This document shows, in pieces, positions 17,781 through 26,248 of a DNA stretch of 64,000 nucleotides. A program made the translations under genes and the position numbers. The DNA comes from Chromatiaceae bacterium (lineage in GTDB: Bacteria > Pseudomonadota > Gammaproteobacteria > Chromatiales > Chromatiaceae), in the NCBI GenBank assembly GCA_016714645.1, contig JADKCI010000001.1, positions 434,001 through 498,000 on the forward strand, written 5' to 3'. Position 1 is the first letter of the stretch. The number at the start of each line of letters is the position of its first letter. The notes beneath the pieces were generated by a model that saw only the letters and a program-made list of their open reading frames with translations, was not told the DNA's origin and searched no databases.

Positions 17781-18761
17781 CTACCGGGGTGGGTCCGCGG
17801 CTACTTCGAGGCAATCGCCGTTGCCCAGAAACAGATCGGTTTTGGAACCCAGGCGCGCGCTGCCCCTGACCACCGGCAAACCCGCCGCCAGCATCTTTTC
17901 CACGGCGAGGGCCCCGGTGCAATGGTTGCAACCGAAGTGCTGGATGCCATAGGTCGCCAGGGCTTGGATGAGGCGGTCCTTGTCCTCGTTCCAATCATCA
18001 AAGGGCGCGATGTGCAGCCCCCCGTACACCGCATGCAGGCGCTCTCCCCCGGCAAAGGTTCGCCGGGCGTAATCCAGCAGATTGAGGACCCCGCCATGTC
18101 CGCAACCGGTGACCATCACCAGACCCCGATCCTGAACCTCGAAATACAGCACGTTTTCGCCCTGGACCTGCAGCAGGGTCTCTATCGGAAACTGCACCAG
18201 GGCGCAACCCGGAAACAGGCTCAGCGGTTGCTGGGGCTGCACCTGGATGAGGGGTCCGGTGTGACCATACTGCTTGATGAGGGCTAGCCCCTCTGGCTGA
18301 AACCCCGCTGGGATATAGACTGGCAGCGACGGACATTGCCTCAGGGTGACGCCGATCCCCCAGAAATGATCGAAATGTTCGTGACTGATGACGAGGCAAT
18401 CAATTGCACCCTCCGCCAGGAGCCGGTCAACCCCCTCCTCGGCGAAGCGGCGCTCCATCCAGGCCGGGTTCCAACCGGTATCGAACAGTATCCGATAGCC
18501 TTTGCCGTCCAGCGTTTCCGCCTCGATCAGGGCCGAGGAGCCGGCGGCGTTGGCGGGGTTCCGGTCGCCAAAGGGGGGCCAGGGCAGCCGGTATTGATTG
18601 ATTCCCATGCCGCCGGCGGCGGCGATATCCTCCAGCATGGTCGGCGTGTCGAGCCAGCCAATCTCGGAAATGCATCTGATCCGCAGATATTTGAGTAAGC
18701 CCAGGGCAAGTTGTTGGACCGGTGGCGCGGCGGCGGCGAGGGTCGGCTGGGGGTCTTGCAT
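17781..18761 (-). CDS. MBL-fold metallo-hydrolase
   Basis: About 326 residues. The metal site ISHEHFDHFWG is the HxHxDH motif of the metallo-beta-lactamase fold, with later ligands in TGCGHGGVLN and FGCNHCTG. This pattern resembles the 7,8-dihydropterin-6-yl-methyl-4-(beta-D-ribofuranosyl)aminobenzene 5'-phosphate synthase-like branch, whose bacterial members mostly lack an assigned substrate. The ATG at 18761 has AGGAG six bases upstream, preferred over a TTG 15 bp earlier. A GDSL esterase gene lies 55 bp upstream on the same strand, so they may be co-transcribed. Confidence 0.85.
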   Translation of the reverse strand: MQDPQPTLAAAAPPVQQLALGLLKYLRIRCISEIGWLDTPTMLEDIAAAGGMGINQYRLPWPPFGDRNPANAAGSSALIEAETLDGKGYRILFDTGWNPAWMERRFAEEGVDRLLAEGAIDCLVISHEHFDHFWGIGVTLRQCPSLPVYIPAGFQPEGLALIKQYGHTGPLIQVQPQQPLSLFPGCALVQFPIETLLQVQGENVLYFEVQDRGLVMVTGCGHGGVLNLLDYARRTFAGGERLHAVYGGLHIAPFDDWNEDKDRLIQALATYGIQHFGCNHCTGALAVEKMLAAGLPVVRGSARLGSKTDLFLGNGDCLEVAADPPR

Positions 18762-18816
18762 CGGTTCTCCTGTCAATAGACATCGGGCGTGTCAAAGGGG
18801 CAAGGCGCTAGCGGAG

Positions 18817-19440
18817 TCACAGGGCTCCCGCTTGCTTCAGGTGATCGTAAATGCCGGAGGCCATCCGTCGATAGCCCTCGGCATTCGGGTGAATCTGGTC
18901 CGCGCGGAGTTCTGGCTGGCTCAGGATCTCCGAAAACACCTGGTCGATAACCGGCACCGCCTCTTCCTCCGCCAACTCCTGGTAGAGGGGCGCATCCCCT
19001 TTGCCGATGACGAGGTTGAGCAGGGACACCTCCGGCACGGCCACCAGCACTACTTCAGCCCCACTTTGCCTGACGGCCCGTAGTAGGTACCGCAGATCCT
19101 CCTTCACGGCTTGCCGAGGCCGGCGCCGCAGGAAGTCATTGCCCCCCATTTCGATGATGACCAGAGCGGGTTGATGTTGATCGAGCAGGGCTTGGATGCG
19201 GCTCTTGCCCGCTTCCGCAGTATCCCCCGGGACTCCGGCATTGATCACCTCCCAGCCGGTCTTGAGGGCCAGGGCGGTTGGCCAATCCTCCCCCGGGGCG
19301 GCTCCTGTCCCGAAGGTCACGCTGTCGCCGAAGGCGAGGACGGTCGTGCCGGGGGGAAGGGCGGTAAGTTGGGGTTCCTGGCTGCATGCCGAGAGCAAGG
19401 CGGTGGCCAGCAGGGCGAGGATGAAAAGTCCGTGCCGCAT
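18817..19440 (-). CDS. GDSL-type esterase, TesA-like lipoprotein
   Basis: About 207 residues. A lipoprotein signal (LFILALLATALLSACSQ) predicts lipid anchoring at Cys20. SGNH hydrolase blocks follow: LAFGDSVTFGTG (catalytic Ser), NAGVPGDTAEAG, IIEMGGNDFLRRR and DQIHPNAEGY (Asp and His). This matches TesA/arylesterase proteins, which cleave thioesters or short acyl esters in the periplasm. The start was placed at ATG 19440 because the lipobox is then at the usual distance; the frame is open further upstream without a signal-like sequence. Confidence 0.88.
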   Translation of the reverse strand: MRHGLFILALLATALLSACSQEPQLTALPPGTTVLAFGDSVTFGTGAAPGEDWPTALALKTGWEVINAGVPGDTAEAGKSRIQALLDQHQPALVIIEMGGNDFLRRRPRQAVKEDLRYLLRAVRQSGAEVVLVAVPEVSLLNLVIGKGDAPLYQELAEEEAVPVIDQVFSEILSQPELRADQIHPNAEGYRRMASGIYDHLKQAGAL

Positions 19441-19529
19441 GAAGAGGGCGCTCCGAAGGTCGCGGGGGATGGGATGTTGGGATTTTAGGCTATCGCTGAC
19501 GGCCAGGTTGTGCCCCATGAATTTGCCAA

Positions 19530-19780
19530 GCCAGACGCTTGAGTTGGGGATAATCCCTCAGTCGAACGCGAACCGGAATCCAGCCTGGTTTCGCGTCGTT
19601 ACCGACGGCGTCGGCCGGTTGATCCTCCGGCGTGAGGATGCCAAAATCCAGACCCAAGGCCACCAGGGCGTTTAGATAGGCACCGATCGTGACCGCGGGC
19701 TAGCCTTTCTCGATCCGATGCAAGGTGACCCGCGACATACCGCCCGCGTCGCGAACCTTGCCAACAACCCCGAGGTCGTC
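19530..19780 (-). pseudogene. Remnant of an XRE-type HTH regulator
   Basis: The minus strand reads VRDAGGMSRVTLHRIEKG, then TAG, then PAVTIGAYLNALVALGLDFG in the same frame. In intact relatives the stop position is a glutamate (GEPSVTIG), so a GAG-to-TAG change is the simplest lesion. The N-terminal helix of the DNA-binding domain is also poorly preserved. Such regulators often act as antitoxins, but no toxin gene adjoins it. Confidence 0.6.
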
Positions 19781-19945
19781 ATGCGTCTTTCCCACCGTCT
19801 CGTTCTGGCCCTGCTGATCGTCCTCGTGGACACTGCGGCCTTCCTAATCCCGCTTGCGGCGGTTCTGCTCGCGTACATTCTGCTCGCGCGTCCCGCCTGG
19901 TTTCGGGACTTGGTAGATCGGCTTTACCGCGGGGTTCCGCGTTAG
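19781..19945 (+). CDS. Small hydrophobic protein
   Basis: 54 residues from ATG 19781. Residues 7-36 form one long or two short membrane helices (VLALLIVLVDTAAFLIPLAA), followed by an amphipathic tail WFRDLVDRLYRG. The pattern is that of short conserved inner-membrane proteins in Gammaproteobacteria. It lies back to back with the decayed HTH gene. No function can be given. Confidence 0.45.
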   Translation: MRLSHRLVLALLIVLVDTAAFLIPLAAVLLAYILLARPAWFRDLVDRLYRGVPR

Positions 19946-20043
19946 GTGGCATGTGTTTGTGTGGTGCGGCGGGGGCGACATTCTGAGCGCATCGGGAGTT
20001 CGACCGTCGCCGGTGGTCGCCATATTCGGTCGGAGCGCAACCC

Positions 20044-20240
20044 TTACCGGAGAGCGAAGCGCGCCGGGATGCGCTCGGTCACCACCCGCAGGAGCCGCTC
20101 GTGAATCGCCTCCGGGGTGTTGACCCGGATCAGTTGAAAGTCGCTGTCCGGTCCTTCCGGTGCCCCGGCTCGGGCAGGGGGGACCGGCGTTGATGCGGTG
20201 GGCGTTGACGATGATCCGCGAGGCGGCGGCTTACGTCGTG
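20044..20240 (-). pseudogene. RecD2-like helicase fragment
   Basis: Minus-strand segments RIIVNAHRINAG and, after a frame change, DSDFQLIRVNTPEAIHERLL plus VTERIPARFAL match the linker between the ATPase cores of RecD/TraA-type helicases (RecD2). Only about 60 codons remain. It is one of several gene remnants packed between 19.5 and 21.2 kb. Confidence 0.5.
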
Positions 20241-20254
20241 GAGCCCGACCCTCT

Positions 20255-20404
20255 TCACGCAAAGAGAGTCATTCGCCCTTTCGACCCGTCTCCCCGGCCA
20301 GGCGCAAGAACCACGGATCCGTAGAGCGCAAACAGTAGCGACAGCCGCTCGATCCGGGCTAGGGCGATCAGTGGCCCGGCGTCCGCGACGACGATCTTGT
20401 TCAT
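20255..20404 (-). pseudogene. Truncated DUF3368/PIN-type toxin
   Basis: ATG 20404 on the minus strand begins MNKIVVADAGPLIALARIER, the N-terminal strand and first acidic residue of DUF3368 PIN-like proteins, and LLFALYGSVVLAP follows. The frame then diverges and stops after 49 codons, losing the remaining catalytic aspartates. The upstream antitoxin remnant fits a former UPF0175-DUF3368 pair. Confidence 0.6.
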
Positions 20405-20428
20405 GGCGACCTGCGCATCAAGCCGCTG

Positions 20429-20605
20429 TCACAAGGCGGCGGCCAACTCCTCCGCCAACTCCTCTGCCGGATAACCCACGGCAGCTAAGCCGAGCGATCC
20501 CAGCGGATCGAGGAAGCCATCCAGCGAGAGCCCCGCAACCTTGGCGGCCTGGGCGAGGGTGAGTTAGCGGTTCTCGAACAGGGTCAATGCCAAGGCGCGT
20601 AAGCC
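20429..20605 (-). pseudogene. UPF0175 antitoxin remnant
   Basis: The minus strand encodes LRALALTLFENR, an in-frame TAA (20564-20566), then LTLAQAAKVAGLSLDGFLDP and YPAEELAEELAAAL before a TGA. This is the UPF0175 helix-turn-helix antitoxin pattern with a stop in place of a residue that is usually small or acidic. It precedes the truncated DUF3368 toxin, as in intact pairs. Confidence 0.6.
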
Positions 20606-21154
20606 GGCGCGGATCGTAGCCGGCTCTACCGCGACGGCCAGGTGGTCGGCATCGCCCGCGAGGAACTCAAGGGCATGGTCGCCGACCATGACATCCGCAT
20701 CATGGTCGCCACGGATGCCGCCTGCGAGGGTCTGAACCTCCAGACCCTGGAGACTCTCATCAACGTCGATCTGCCCTGGAACCCGACCCGGCTTGAACAA
20801 CGCATCGGCCGGATCAAGCGCTTCGGCCAGGCGCGCCCGGTGGTGGACATGCTGAATCTGGTTCACCAGGGCACGGTGGATGAAATCGTCTATGCCCGCC
20901 TGTCGGAGCGGATGCGCAACCGCTACGACCTCTTCGGTGGCCTGCCCGACACCATCCGCGATGATTGGATCGAGGATATCGAAACCCTGGGCGAGCGGAT
21001 GGACCGCTACATCGAGGAACGCCGCCAGGCCACCGGCTTTGATTTGCGCTACAACGACAGTATCAAGCCGACGGATAACGCCTGGCGGGACTGCGCCGGG
21101 GTGCTCTCCCGGCGGGATTTCGACAACCTCATGCGTCAGGGCTGGGGAGGCTGA
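20603..21154 (+). pseudogene. C-terminal fragment of a SNF2/DISARM-type helicase
   Basis: 183 codons without a proper start, opening abruptly at the toxin-antitoxin remnant. It carries helicase motifs V and VI: IMVATDAACEGLNLQTLETL and DLPWNPTRLEQRIGRIKRFG, then LVHQGTVDEIVYARLSERM and a C-terminal RYNDSI region. The pattern resembles helicases of phage-defence loci such as DrmD, but the N-terminal ATPase half is absent, so it cannot function as a helicase. It differs clearly from the intact helicase of the BREX operon. Confidence 0.7.
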
Positions 21155-21183
21155 GGAGGACGCCGGCATTCGCGCTACGGGTT

Positions 21184-22080
21184 TCAGCCGGCGGGATGCT
21201 CGGCCAGCCAATGGCGGGCAATCGCTTCCCGCCGGCAGATCCAAACTGGCTCGTGGCTTTGCACGTAATCGAGAAAGCGCGCCAGGGCCATGGCGCGGGC
21301 CGGGTGACCGCTGATGCGGCCGTGGAGCCCAACGCTCATCAGCTTGGGGTGCCGTGCGCCCTCCTGCCAGAGGAGGTCGAAGGCGTCCTTAAGCAGACGG
21401 AAAAAGTCGTCCCCACCGGCAAAACCGATCGGTAGCAGGTAGCGGGCGTCGTTGTTGACCAGGGTGTAGGGGATGATCAGGTGGGCGGGCGCTCCGGGGA
21501 GCCAATAGGGTAGGTCGTCGTTATAGGCGTCCGAACTGTAGAGGAGGCCGCCCTCCTCGCGCAGCAGGCGGCGGGTATTGTGACTGACGCGCCCCGTGTA
21601 CCAACCCACCGGGCGTTGGCCGCACAGCCGCTTGATGATGTCGAGGGTGCGATGGATGTGCCGCCGCTCTTCGTCCTCGGGGATATTGCGATAGTCCAGC
21701 CAGCGATAGCCATGTCCGGCGACCTCATGCCCGGCCGCGCGCAGGGCCTGGGCGATCCCGGGGTTGCGCTCCAGGGCTTGGCCGACGGCAAAGGCGGTCA
21801 GGGGCAGGCCGCGGGCGCTGAAGAGGTCCAGGATGCGCCAGATGCCGGCGCGGGAGCCGTATTCATACATCCCCTCGACGCTGAGGTCCCGTTCACCCGG
21901 GCGAGCGGGGCGGCCGGGCAACTCATGGAGATAGGCCTCGGACTGGGCGTCGCCGTTGAGGATGCAGGACTCCGCGCCCTCCTCAATGTTGAGTACGAAT
22001 TGCACCGCGACGCGGGCCTCGCCCGGCCAGTGCGGGTGGGGTGGGCGACCGCCATAACCGACGAGGTCGCGCTCGGCCAT
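21184..22080 (-). CDS. puuE: Allantoinase PuuE-type polysaccharide deacetylase
   Basis: 298 residues. The opening RDLVGYGGRPPHPHWPGEAR, then VQFVLNIEEGAES, YEYGSRAGIWRILDLF, HEVAGHGYRWLDYRN and GWYTGRVSHNTRRLL match the cofactor-independent allantoinase PuuE/urate-catabolism family of polysaccharide deacetylase-like enzymes. They hydrolyse allantoin to allantoate. The start ATG overlaps the stop of the GNAT gene (TGATG), so the two are probably translated together. No other purine-catabolism gene is in the window. Confidence 0.85.
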   Translation of the reverse strand: MAERDLVGYGGRPPHPHWPGEARVAVQFVLNIEEGAESCILNGDAQSEAYLHELPGRPARPGERDLSVEGMYEYGSRAGIWRILDLFSARGLPLTAFAVGQALERNPGIAQALRAAGHEVAGHGYRWLDYRNIPEDEERRHIHRTLDIIKRLCGQRPVGWYTGRVSHNTRRLLREEGGLLYSSDAYNDDLPYWLPGAPAHLIIPYTLVNNDARYLLPIGFAGGDDFFRLLKDAFDLLWQEGARHPKLMSVGLHGRISGHPARAMALARFLDYVQSHEPVWICRREAIARHWLAEHPAG

Positions 22081-22952
22081 CAGCCCAGCTCGAAGGTCGT
22101 GACGCCGAAGATCCGCGAATGGGCGAGATCGGGGGTGGGCCCCAAATACATGCGGGCGCAGCCAAAGACCTCGACCATCTCTTCCTGGCGCGCAAGTGCC
22201 AGGGCGGCGGCATTATTCTCCGGGGTGTCGAGGAAGAGGGGCCCGCCAGCGGCAAAGCCGGCCAGGTGAGCATAGAGGGCCCGGGCGGCGGAGGCATCGT
22301 CGGCGAACAGGGGGCCGATTTTGCAGCCTTCGCCGCAACGGCGGATCACGCCGTAGCCGCTCAGTCGGCCAGCGCGGAGGCAGCCGAGGGCCAGGGAGTC
22401 CGGTTGGCTGATCCAGTCGGCCAGGAAGGTCGGGCGGGGGGCGGGGAAGCAGGTGCGGTCGTAAGCGAGGACCTGATCGAAAGGCACCCGGGCCAGGGGG
22501 GCTAGCTCTTCGTCGCCAGGTGGCGGGGTTGGGGGCTGATCCGGGATCTCGGCGCGAAACCGGATGTCGCGATGGGAGAAAACGAAGCCGCCCTTGGCGT
22601 AGTAGTCCTGCATATTAAAGACGCCATCCATGCCGATGGTCGCGCCGGGGCGCAGCCGGGCGAGCAGACGCTCGCGGCGGGCGTGCCAGAGGCGATTGCC
22701 GAGGCCCTGGCCGCGAAACTCGGGCCGCACGATGAAGAAACCCATGAAGCCAAATTCACCCTGATAAGCGGTGATGGCCCCGCCCCCAATCAAGTCGCCG
22801 TCGAGGTCGGCGGCGATGAAGGCGTCGGGGTCGGTGGCCCAGAAGCATTCGGCATCATGCCGGCCCGGGTTCCAGCCCTCCCGGGCCGCCCAGGTGACGA
22901 GTTCTTCCACCTCGGGACGGGTCATGTTGCGGATCATCAGGTTAGGGGTCAT
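22080..22952 (-). CDS. GNAT family N-acetyltransferase
   Basis: 290 residues. ATG 22952 has AGGAGG seven bases upstream. The N-terminal GNAT fold contains FGFMGFFIVRPEFRGQGLGN, with the acetyl-CoA pyrophosphate loop RGQGLGN near residue 80. The C-terminal half (FDTPENNAAALALARQEEM region) resembles the second domain of two-domain acetyltransferases. The substrate is unknown. It is the first gene of a two-gene operon with puuE. Confidence 0.85.
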   Translation of the reverse strand: MTPNLMIRNMTRPEVEELVTWAAREGWNPGRHDAECFWATDPDAFIAADLDGDLIGGGAITAYQGEFGFMGFFIVRPEFRGQGLGNRLWHARRERLLARLRPGATIGMDGVFNMQDYYAKGGFVFSHRDIRFRAEIPDQPPTPPPGDEELAPLARVPFDQVLAYDRTCFPAPRPTFLADWISQPDSLALGCLRAGRLSGYGVIRRCGEGCKIGPLFADDASAARALYAHLAGFAAGGPLFLDTPENNAAALALARQEEMVEVFGCARMYLGPTPDLAHSRIFGVTTFELG

Positions 22953-23100
22953 GGGCAGCCTCCTGGGGGTGGTTCAGGGCGAAGGCTAAGCGCGCGTCGG
23001 ATGGCCGTCAAGGTGGGTCTGACCCGGTAAACCCAGAATAAAAGTTGGCATCCGCGCCGGGCGGTTCATAATTTAGGCACTTCATCCGCCGGAGGAACTC

Positions 23101-23697
23101 ATGGAACTCTCGACCGCCGTCATACTCGCGATCGCCTTGCTGGGGCTGTTCTACCTGGTTGCCATCTATAACCGACTCGTGGCCTTGCGCAATCGCTTTC
23201 GTAACGCCTTTGCCCAGATCGAGGTGCAGCTCAAGCGCCGCCATGACCTGATCCCCAATCTGGTGGAGATCGCCAAGCGTTACCTGGCGCACGAGCGCGA
23301 GACCCTGGAGGCGGTGGTCGCGGCGCGTCAGGGGGCGGTGGCGGGACTGGCGCGGGCGGCGGCGAACCCGGCGAACGCGGCGGCCATCACCGGGCTCGGT
23401 CAGGCGGAGGGGGCGCTGACGGGGGCCTTGGGGCGCCTGAATCTGGTGGTGGAGGCCTATCCGGACCTCAAGGCCGATGCCAACATGCGCCAATTGCACG
23501 AGGAACTGGCGAGCACGGAAAACAAGGTGGCCTTCGCCCGCCAGTCCTTCAACGATGAGGTGATGGCCTACAACACCTATCGTCAATCCTTCCCGCAGCA
23601 TCTGCTGGCCGGCCTGTTCGGCCATGGCGAGGATGCGCGCTGGCTGGAGTTCGCCGATAGCGCGGCGATCCAGCAGGCGCCCAAGGTCAGCTTCTAG
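23101..23697 (+). CDS. lemA: LemA family protein
   Basis: 198 residues preceded by GGAGG. An N-terminal membrane helix (residues 5-25) is followed by YNRLVALRNRFRNAFAQIEV and RRHDLIPNLVEIAKRYLAHE, the LemA signature, and a C-terminal FNDEVMAYNTYRQSFPQ. LemA proteins are membrane-anchored with a periplasmic or extracytoplasmic helical bundle and an unclear role. The gene lies 12 bp before an M48 metalloprotease gene, the usual LemA partner, so a joint envelope quality-control role is likely by association. Confidence 0.92.
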   Translation: MELSTAVILAIALLGLFYLVAIYNRLVALRNRFRNAFAQIEVQLKRRHDLIPNLVEIAKRYLAHERETLEAVVAARQGAVAGLARAAANPANAAAITGLGQAEGALTGALGRLNLVVEAYPDLKADANMRQLHEELASTENKVAFARQSFNDEVMAYNTYRQSFPQHLLAGLFGHGEDARWLEFADSAAIQQAPKVSF

Positions 23698-23709
23698 CCG
23701 TCACGGCCC

Positions 23710-25674
23710 ATGGATTTCTTTGGTGCTCAGGATTCGGCCCGGCGGCGCGCGGGCTGGCTGCTACTGCTCTTCGGGCTGGGGGCCACCGGCCTGGTGGTCC
23801 TTACCAGCCTCTTGATGATGTTCATCCTGGGCTTGTTCGGGACGGTGACCGCCGCCGATCCGATGGGTACCTGGATGGATTTTGATGGGCAGACCTTCAC
23901 CGGCTTCGCCATCCTGGTGACCCTCGTGATCGCCGCCGGCAGCCTCTATAAAATGGTGGTCCTGTCACGAGGCGGCGCCGCGGTGGCGGAGGCCTTGGGC
24001 GGGCGCCTGATCGCCCCGGATACGGATGATCCCAAGGCGCGCCGGGTACTGAATTTGGTGGAGGAAATGGCCATCGCCTCGGGGACTCCGGTGCCGACTC
24101 TTTATGTGTTGGAGGGGGAGGCCGGGATCAACGCCTTTGCCGCCGGTCTCACCCCGGCCCATGCCGTGATCGGCTTGACCCAGGGGGCGGTGGACGGCCT
24201 GTCCCGTGACCAGCTCCAAGGGGTGATAGGCCACGAATTCAGCCATATCCTCAACGGCGACATGCGGTTGAATATCCGCCTGGCGGGCCTACTGCACGGG
24301 ATTCTGCTCATTGGCCTGATCGGGCGGGGGCTGTTCCAGGCCGGTGGGCAGGGCGCGGGCCGACGCGGGCGTGACAGCTTTGCCTTCATGTTGGTGGGAG
24401 CGGGGCTCGTGGCGACCGGCTCTTTCGGCACCCTCTTCGCGAATCTCATCAAGGCCGCGGTGAGCCGGCAGCGCGAGTTTTTGGCGGATGCCTCCGCTGT
24501 CCAGTTCACCCGTAATCCCCAGGGTATTGCCGGGGCCCTCAAGCGTATCGGGGCGGCTAGCCACGAGGGCCTGCTCGTCCATCCCCGGGCCCCGGAGATG
24601 AGCCACGCCTATTTCACTCAGGGGGTTAGCTCCTTCCTGGGGCGTCTGGCCGCCACCCACCCGCCGCTGGAAAGGCGCATCCGTCGCCTTGAACCCGGCT
24701 GGAACGGGCGTTTCGAGGAGACCCCGAAGGCAGCCGAACCACCGCCGGACGCGCAGGCTCGGGACCCGTCCCTGGCCTCGGGTCTCGCGAGCCCCACGGG
24801 GACACTCCCGGCCGCCGCTGTCGTGACGGGTCTTGCCCAGGCGACCCAGGCGGCCATTGCCCAGATCGGCCGGCCCGACGAGACCCATCTGCGTTACGCC
24901 CATGCCCTGATCGGCGAGTTGCACCCCGCCCTGCGTTGGGCGGCGCGCGAACCCTATGGTGCCCAGGCCCTGGTCTTTGCGCTGCTACTGGATCGCGATG
25001 CCGCCATCCACCAGCGCCAGATTGCTCATCTGGACAGGCATGCCGATGTGGGCCTGGGCGCGGAGACCGAACGTCTCTTTCCCGCCGTCCTGGCGACCCG
25101 GCGCGAACATCGCTTGCCCCTGCTGGACCTGGCCCTGCCCGCGCTGCGCCAGCTCTCCGCACCCCAGACCCAGGGCTTCAGGACGGCCCTGGAGGTCTTG
25201 ATCGCCGCCGACGGGCGGGTCAGGCTCTTCGAGTGGTGCCTGTCCCGTATCCTGCTCTCCGGCCTGACACCGGAGGTCGACACGAGCCGGCAAGGGGCTA
25301 AGGCCCTGGCCGAATGCGCCGATCTCGGCGCCGACTGCGCCCTCGTCCTGTCGCTACTGGCCCGGATTCAGGAGAGGGGCGATGCCGTCCGGCTGGCCTC
25401 GACCGCCGCCCTCCAGGCCATCGGTCTGTCCCAACCCCTGGCCCTGGAAGCAGAGCGGTCTGTCGATCACCGCGCCATCGATCAGGCGTTGGAGCGTTTG
25501 ACGGCGCTGAGGCCCCAGGCCAAGCATCGGTTGTTGCAAGCCGGCGCGGCCGTCATTCTGGCGGATGAGAAGGTCGTACCTTCGGAACTGGAGGTGCTGC
25601 GCGCCATCGGGGCTGTTCTGAACTGCCCCATACCACCGCTGCAAATCCCCGCGCCTCGTCTGCAAATTACTTGA
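23710..25674 (+). CDS. M48 family (HtpX-like) membrane metalloprotease with long C-terminal domain
   Basis: 654 residues. Two membrane helices (about 15-43 and 66-84) precede the protease domain. His175, Glu176 and His179 of VIGHEFSHILNGD form the zinc site, with Glu256 in SRQREFLADASA as third ligand, and further helices lie between. Residues about 330-654 are a soluble helical extension with a proline-rich linker and no motif I can name. HtpX itself is about 290 residues, so this is the long LemA-associated type. Translation is likely coupled to lemA. Confidence 0.88.
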   Translation: MDFFGAQDSARRRAGWLLLLFGLGATGLVVLTSLLMMFILGLFGTVTAADPMGTWMDFDGQTFTGFAILVTLVIAAGSLYKMVVLSRGGAAVAEALGGRLIAPDTDDPKARRVLNLVEEMAIASGTPVPTLYVLEGEAGINAFAAGLTPAHAVIGLTQGAVDGLSRDQLQGVIGHEFSHILNGDMRLNIRLAGLLHGILLIGLIGRGLFQAGGQGAGRRGRDSFAFMLVGAGLVATGSFGTLFANLIKAAVSRQREFLADASAVQFTRNPQGIAGALKRIGAASHEGLLVHPRAPEMSHAYFTQGVSSFLGRLAATHPPLERRIRRLEPGWNGRFEETPKAAEPPPDAQARDPSLASGLASPTGTLPAAAVVTGLAQATQAAIAQIGRPDETHLRYAHALIGELHPALRWAAREPYGAQALVFALLLDRDAAIHQRQIAHLDRHADVGLGAETERLFPAVLATRREHRLPLLDLALPALRQLSAPQTQGFRTALEVLIAADGRVRLFEWCLSRILLSGLTPEVDTSRQGAKALAECADLGADCALVLSLLARIQERGDAVRLASTAALQAIGLSQPLALEAERSVDHRAIDQALERLTALRPQAKHRLLQAGAAVILADEKVVPSELEVLRAIGAVLNCPIPPLQIPAPRLQIT

Positions 25675-25688
25675 GGGTACCCTGGCCG

Positions 25689-26206
25689 ATGAAGCTGCTT
25701 TGGTCAATCATTCTTAGTCTGTTACTGCCGCTTTGTCTCCTGGGCGGATGTGGCACGAGTCGGGAAGTTCAGTACAGCGACCCTCGGGTTGACGGCTGGG
25801 AGCGTCAACCCCCGGCTTTCAAATCGGTTGTTATTAATGTTAAATCGGAAGTCCCCGGGACCGGGGAGGCGGAAAAACAGCTTAATTTTTCCCTGGAGGT
25901 CGAGTTCCTTTATAAGAAGAAATTAATCGCCAAGTCTGGCGGTGATATAGCGGTTGCCGTGGTCATTAAATCCCTCAAGGATGTACCACGGGAAAGCCGG
26001 GTCTGGTTTGGCAGTCTGGCGGGCAGCGCGACCCTGCTCGCGGAGGTAAGGGTTACGGGGAAAAATCAAAACCCTTTTCGTTTACCGTTGAAACGGTTTC
26101 GCGCGGCGCCGGCACCACGGATGATTTTTTGACCGGCAAGGGCGGCAGTACTCAGGATATGCTGGAGCGAACGGCGGAAGTCATTGTTGGGGAACTGGTC
26201 CCCTAG
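25689..26206 (+). pseudogene. Lipoprotein with a C-terminal frameshift
   Basis: ATG 25689 starts a lipoprotein signal (LLWSIILSLLLPLCLLGGCG, lipobox LGGC). The mature part reads VVINVKSEVPGTG and VEFLYKKKLIAKSGGDIAV. After TGKNQN the frame breaks: a single missing base in the run AAAACCCTTTTCG (26068-26080) would join it to FSFTVETVSRGAGTTDDFL and QDMLERTAEVIVGELVP, ending at TAG 26204-26206. As written the protein ends at 26132 with an unrelated tail. Either a real inactivation or an assembly error. The family is not recognised. Confidence 0.6.
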
Positions 26207-26248
26207 CCGGGAATAATTAACCAGTAAATTATTCCCGGATGAACCGGT

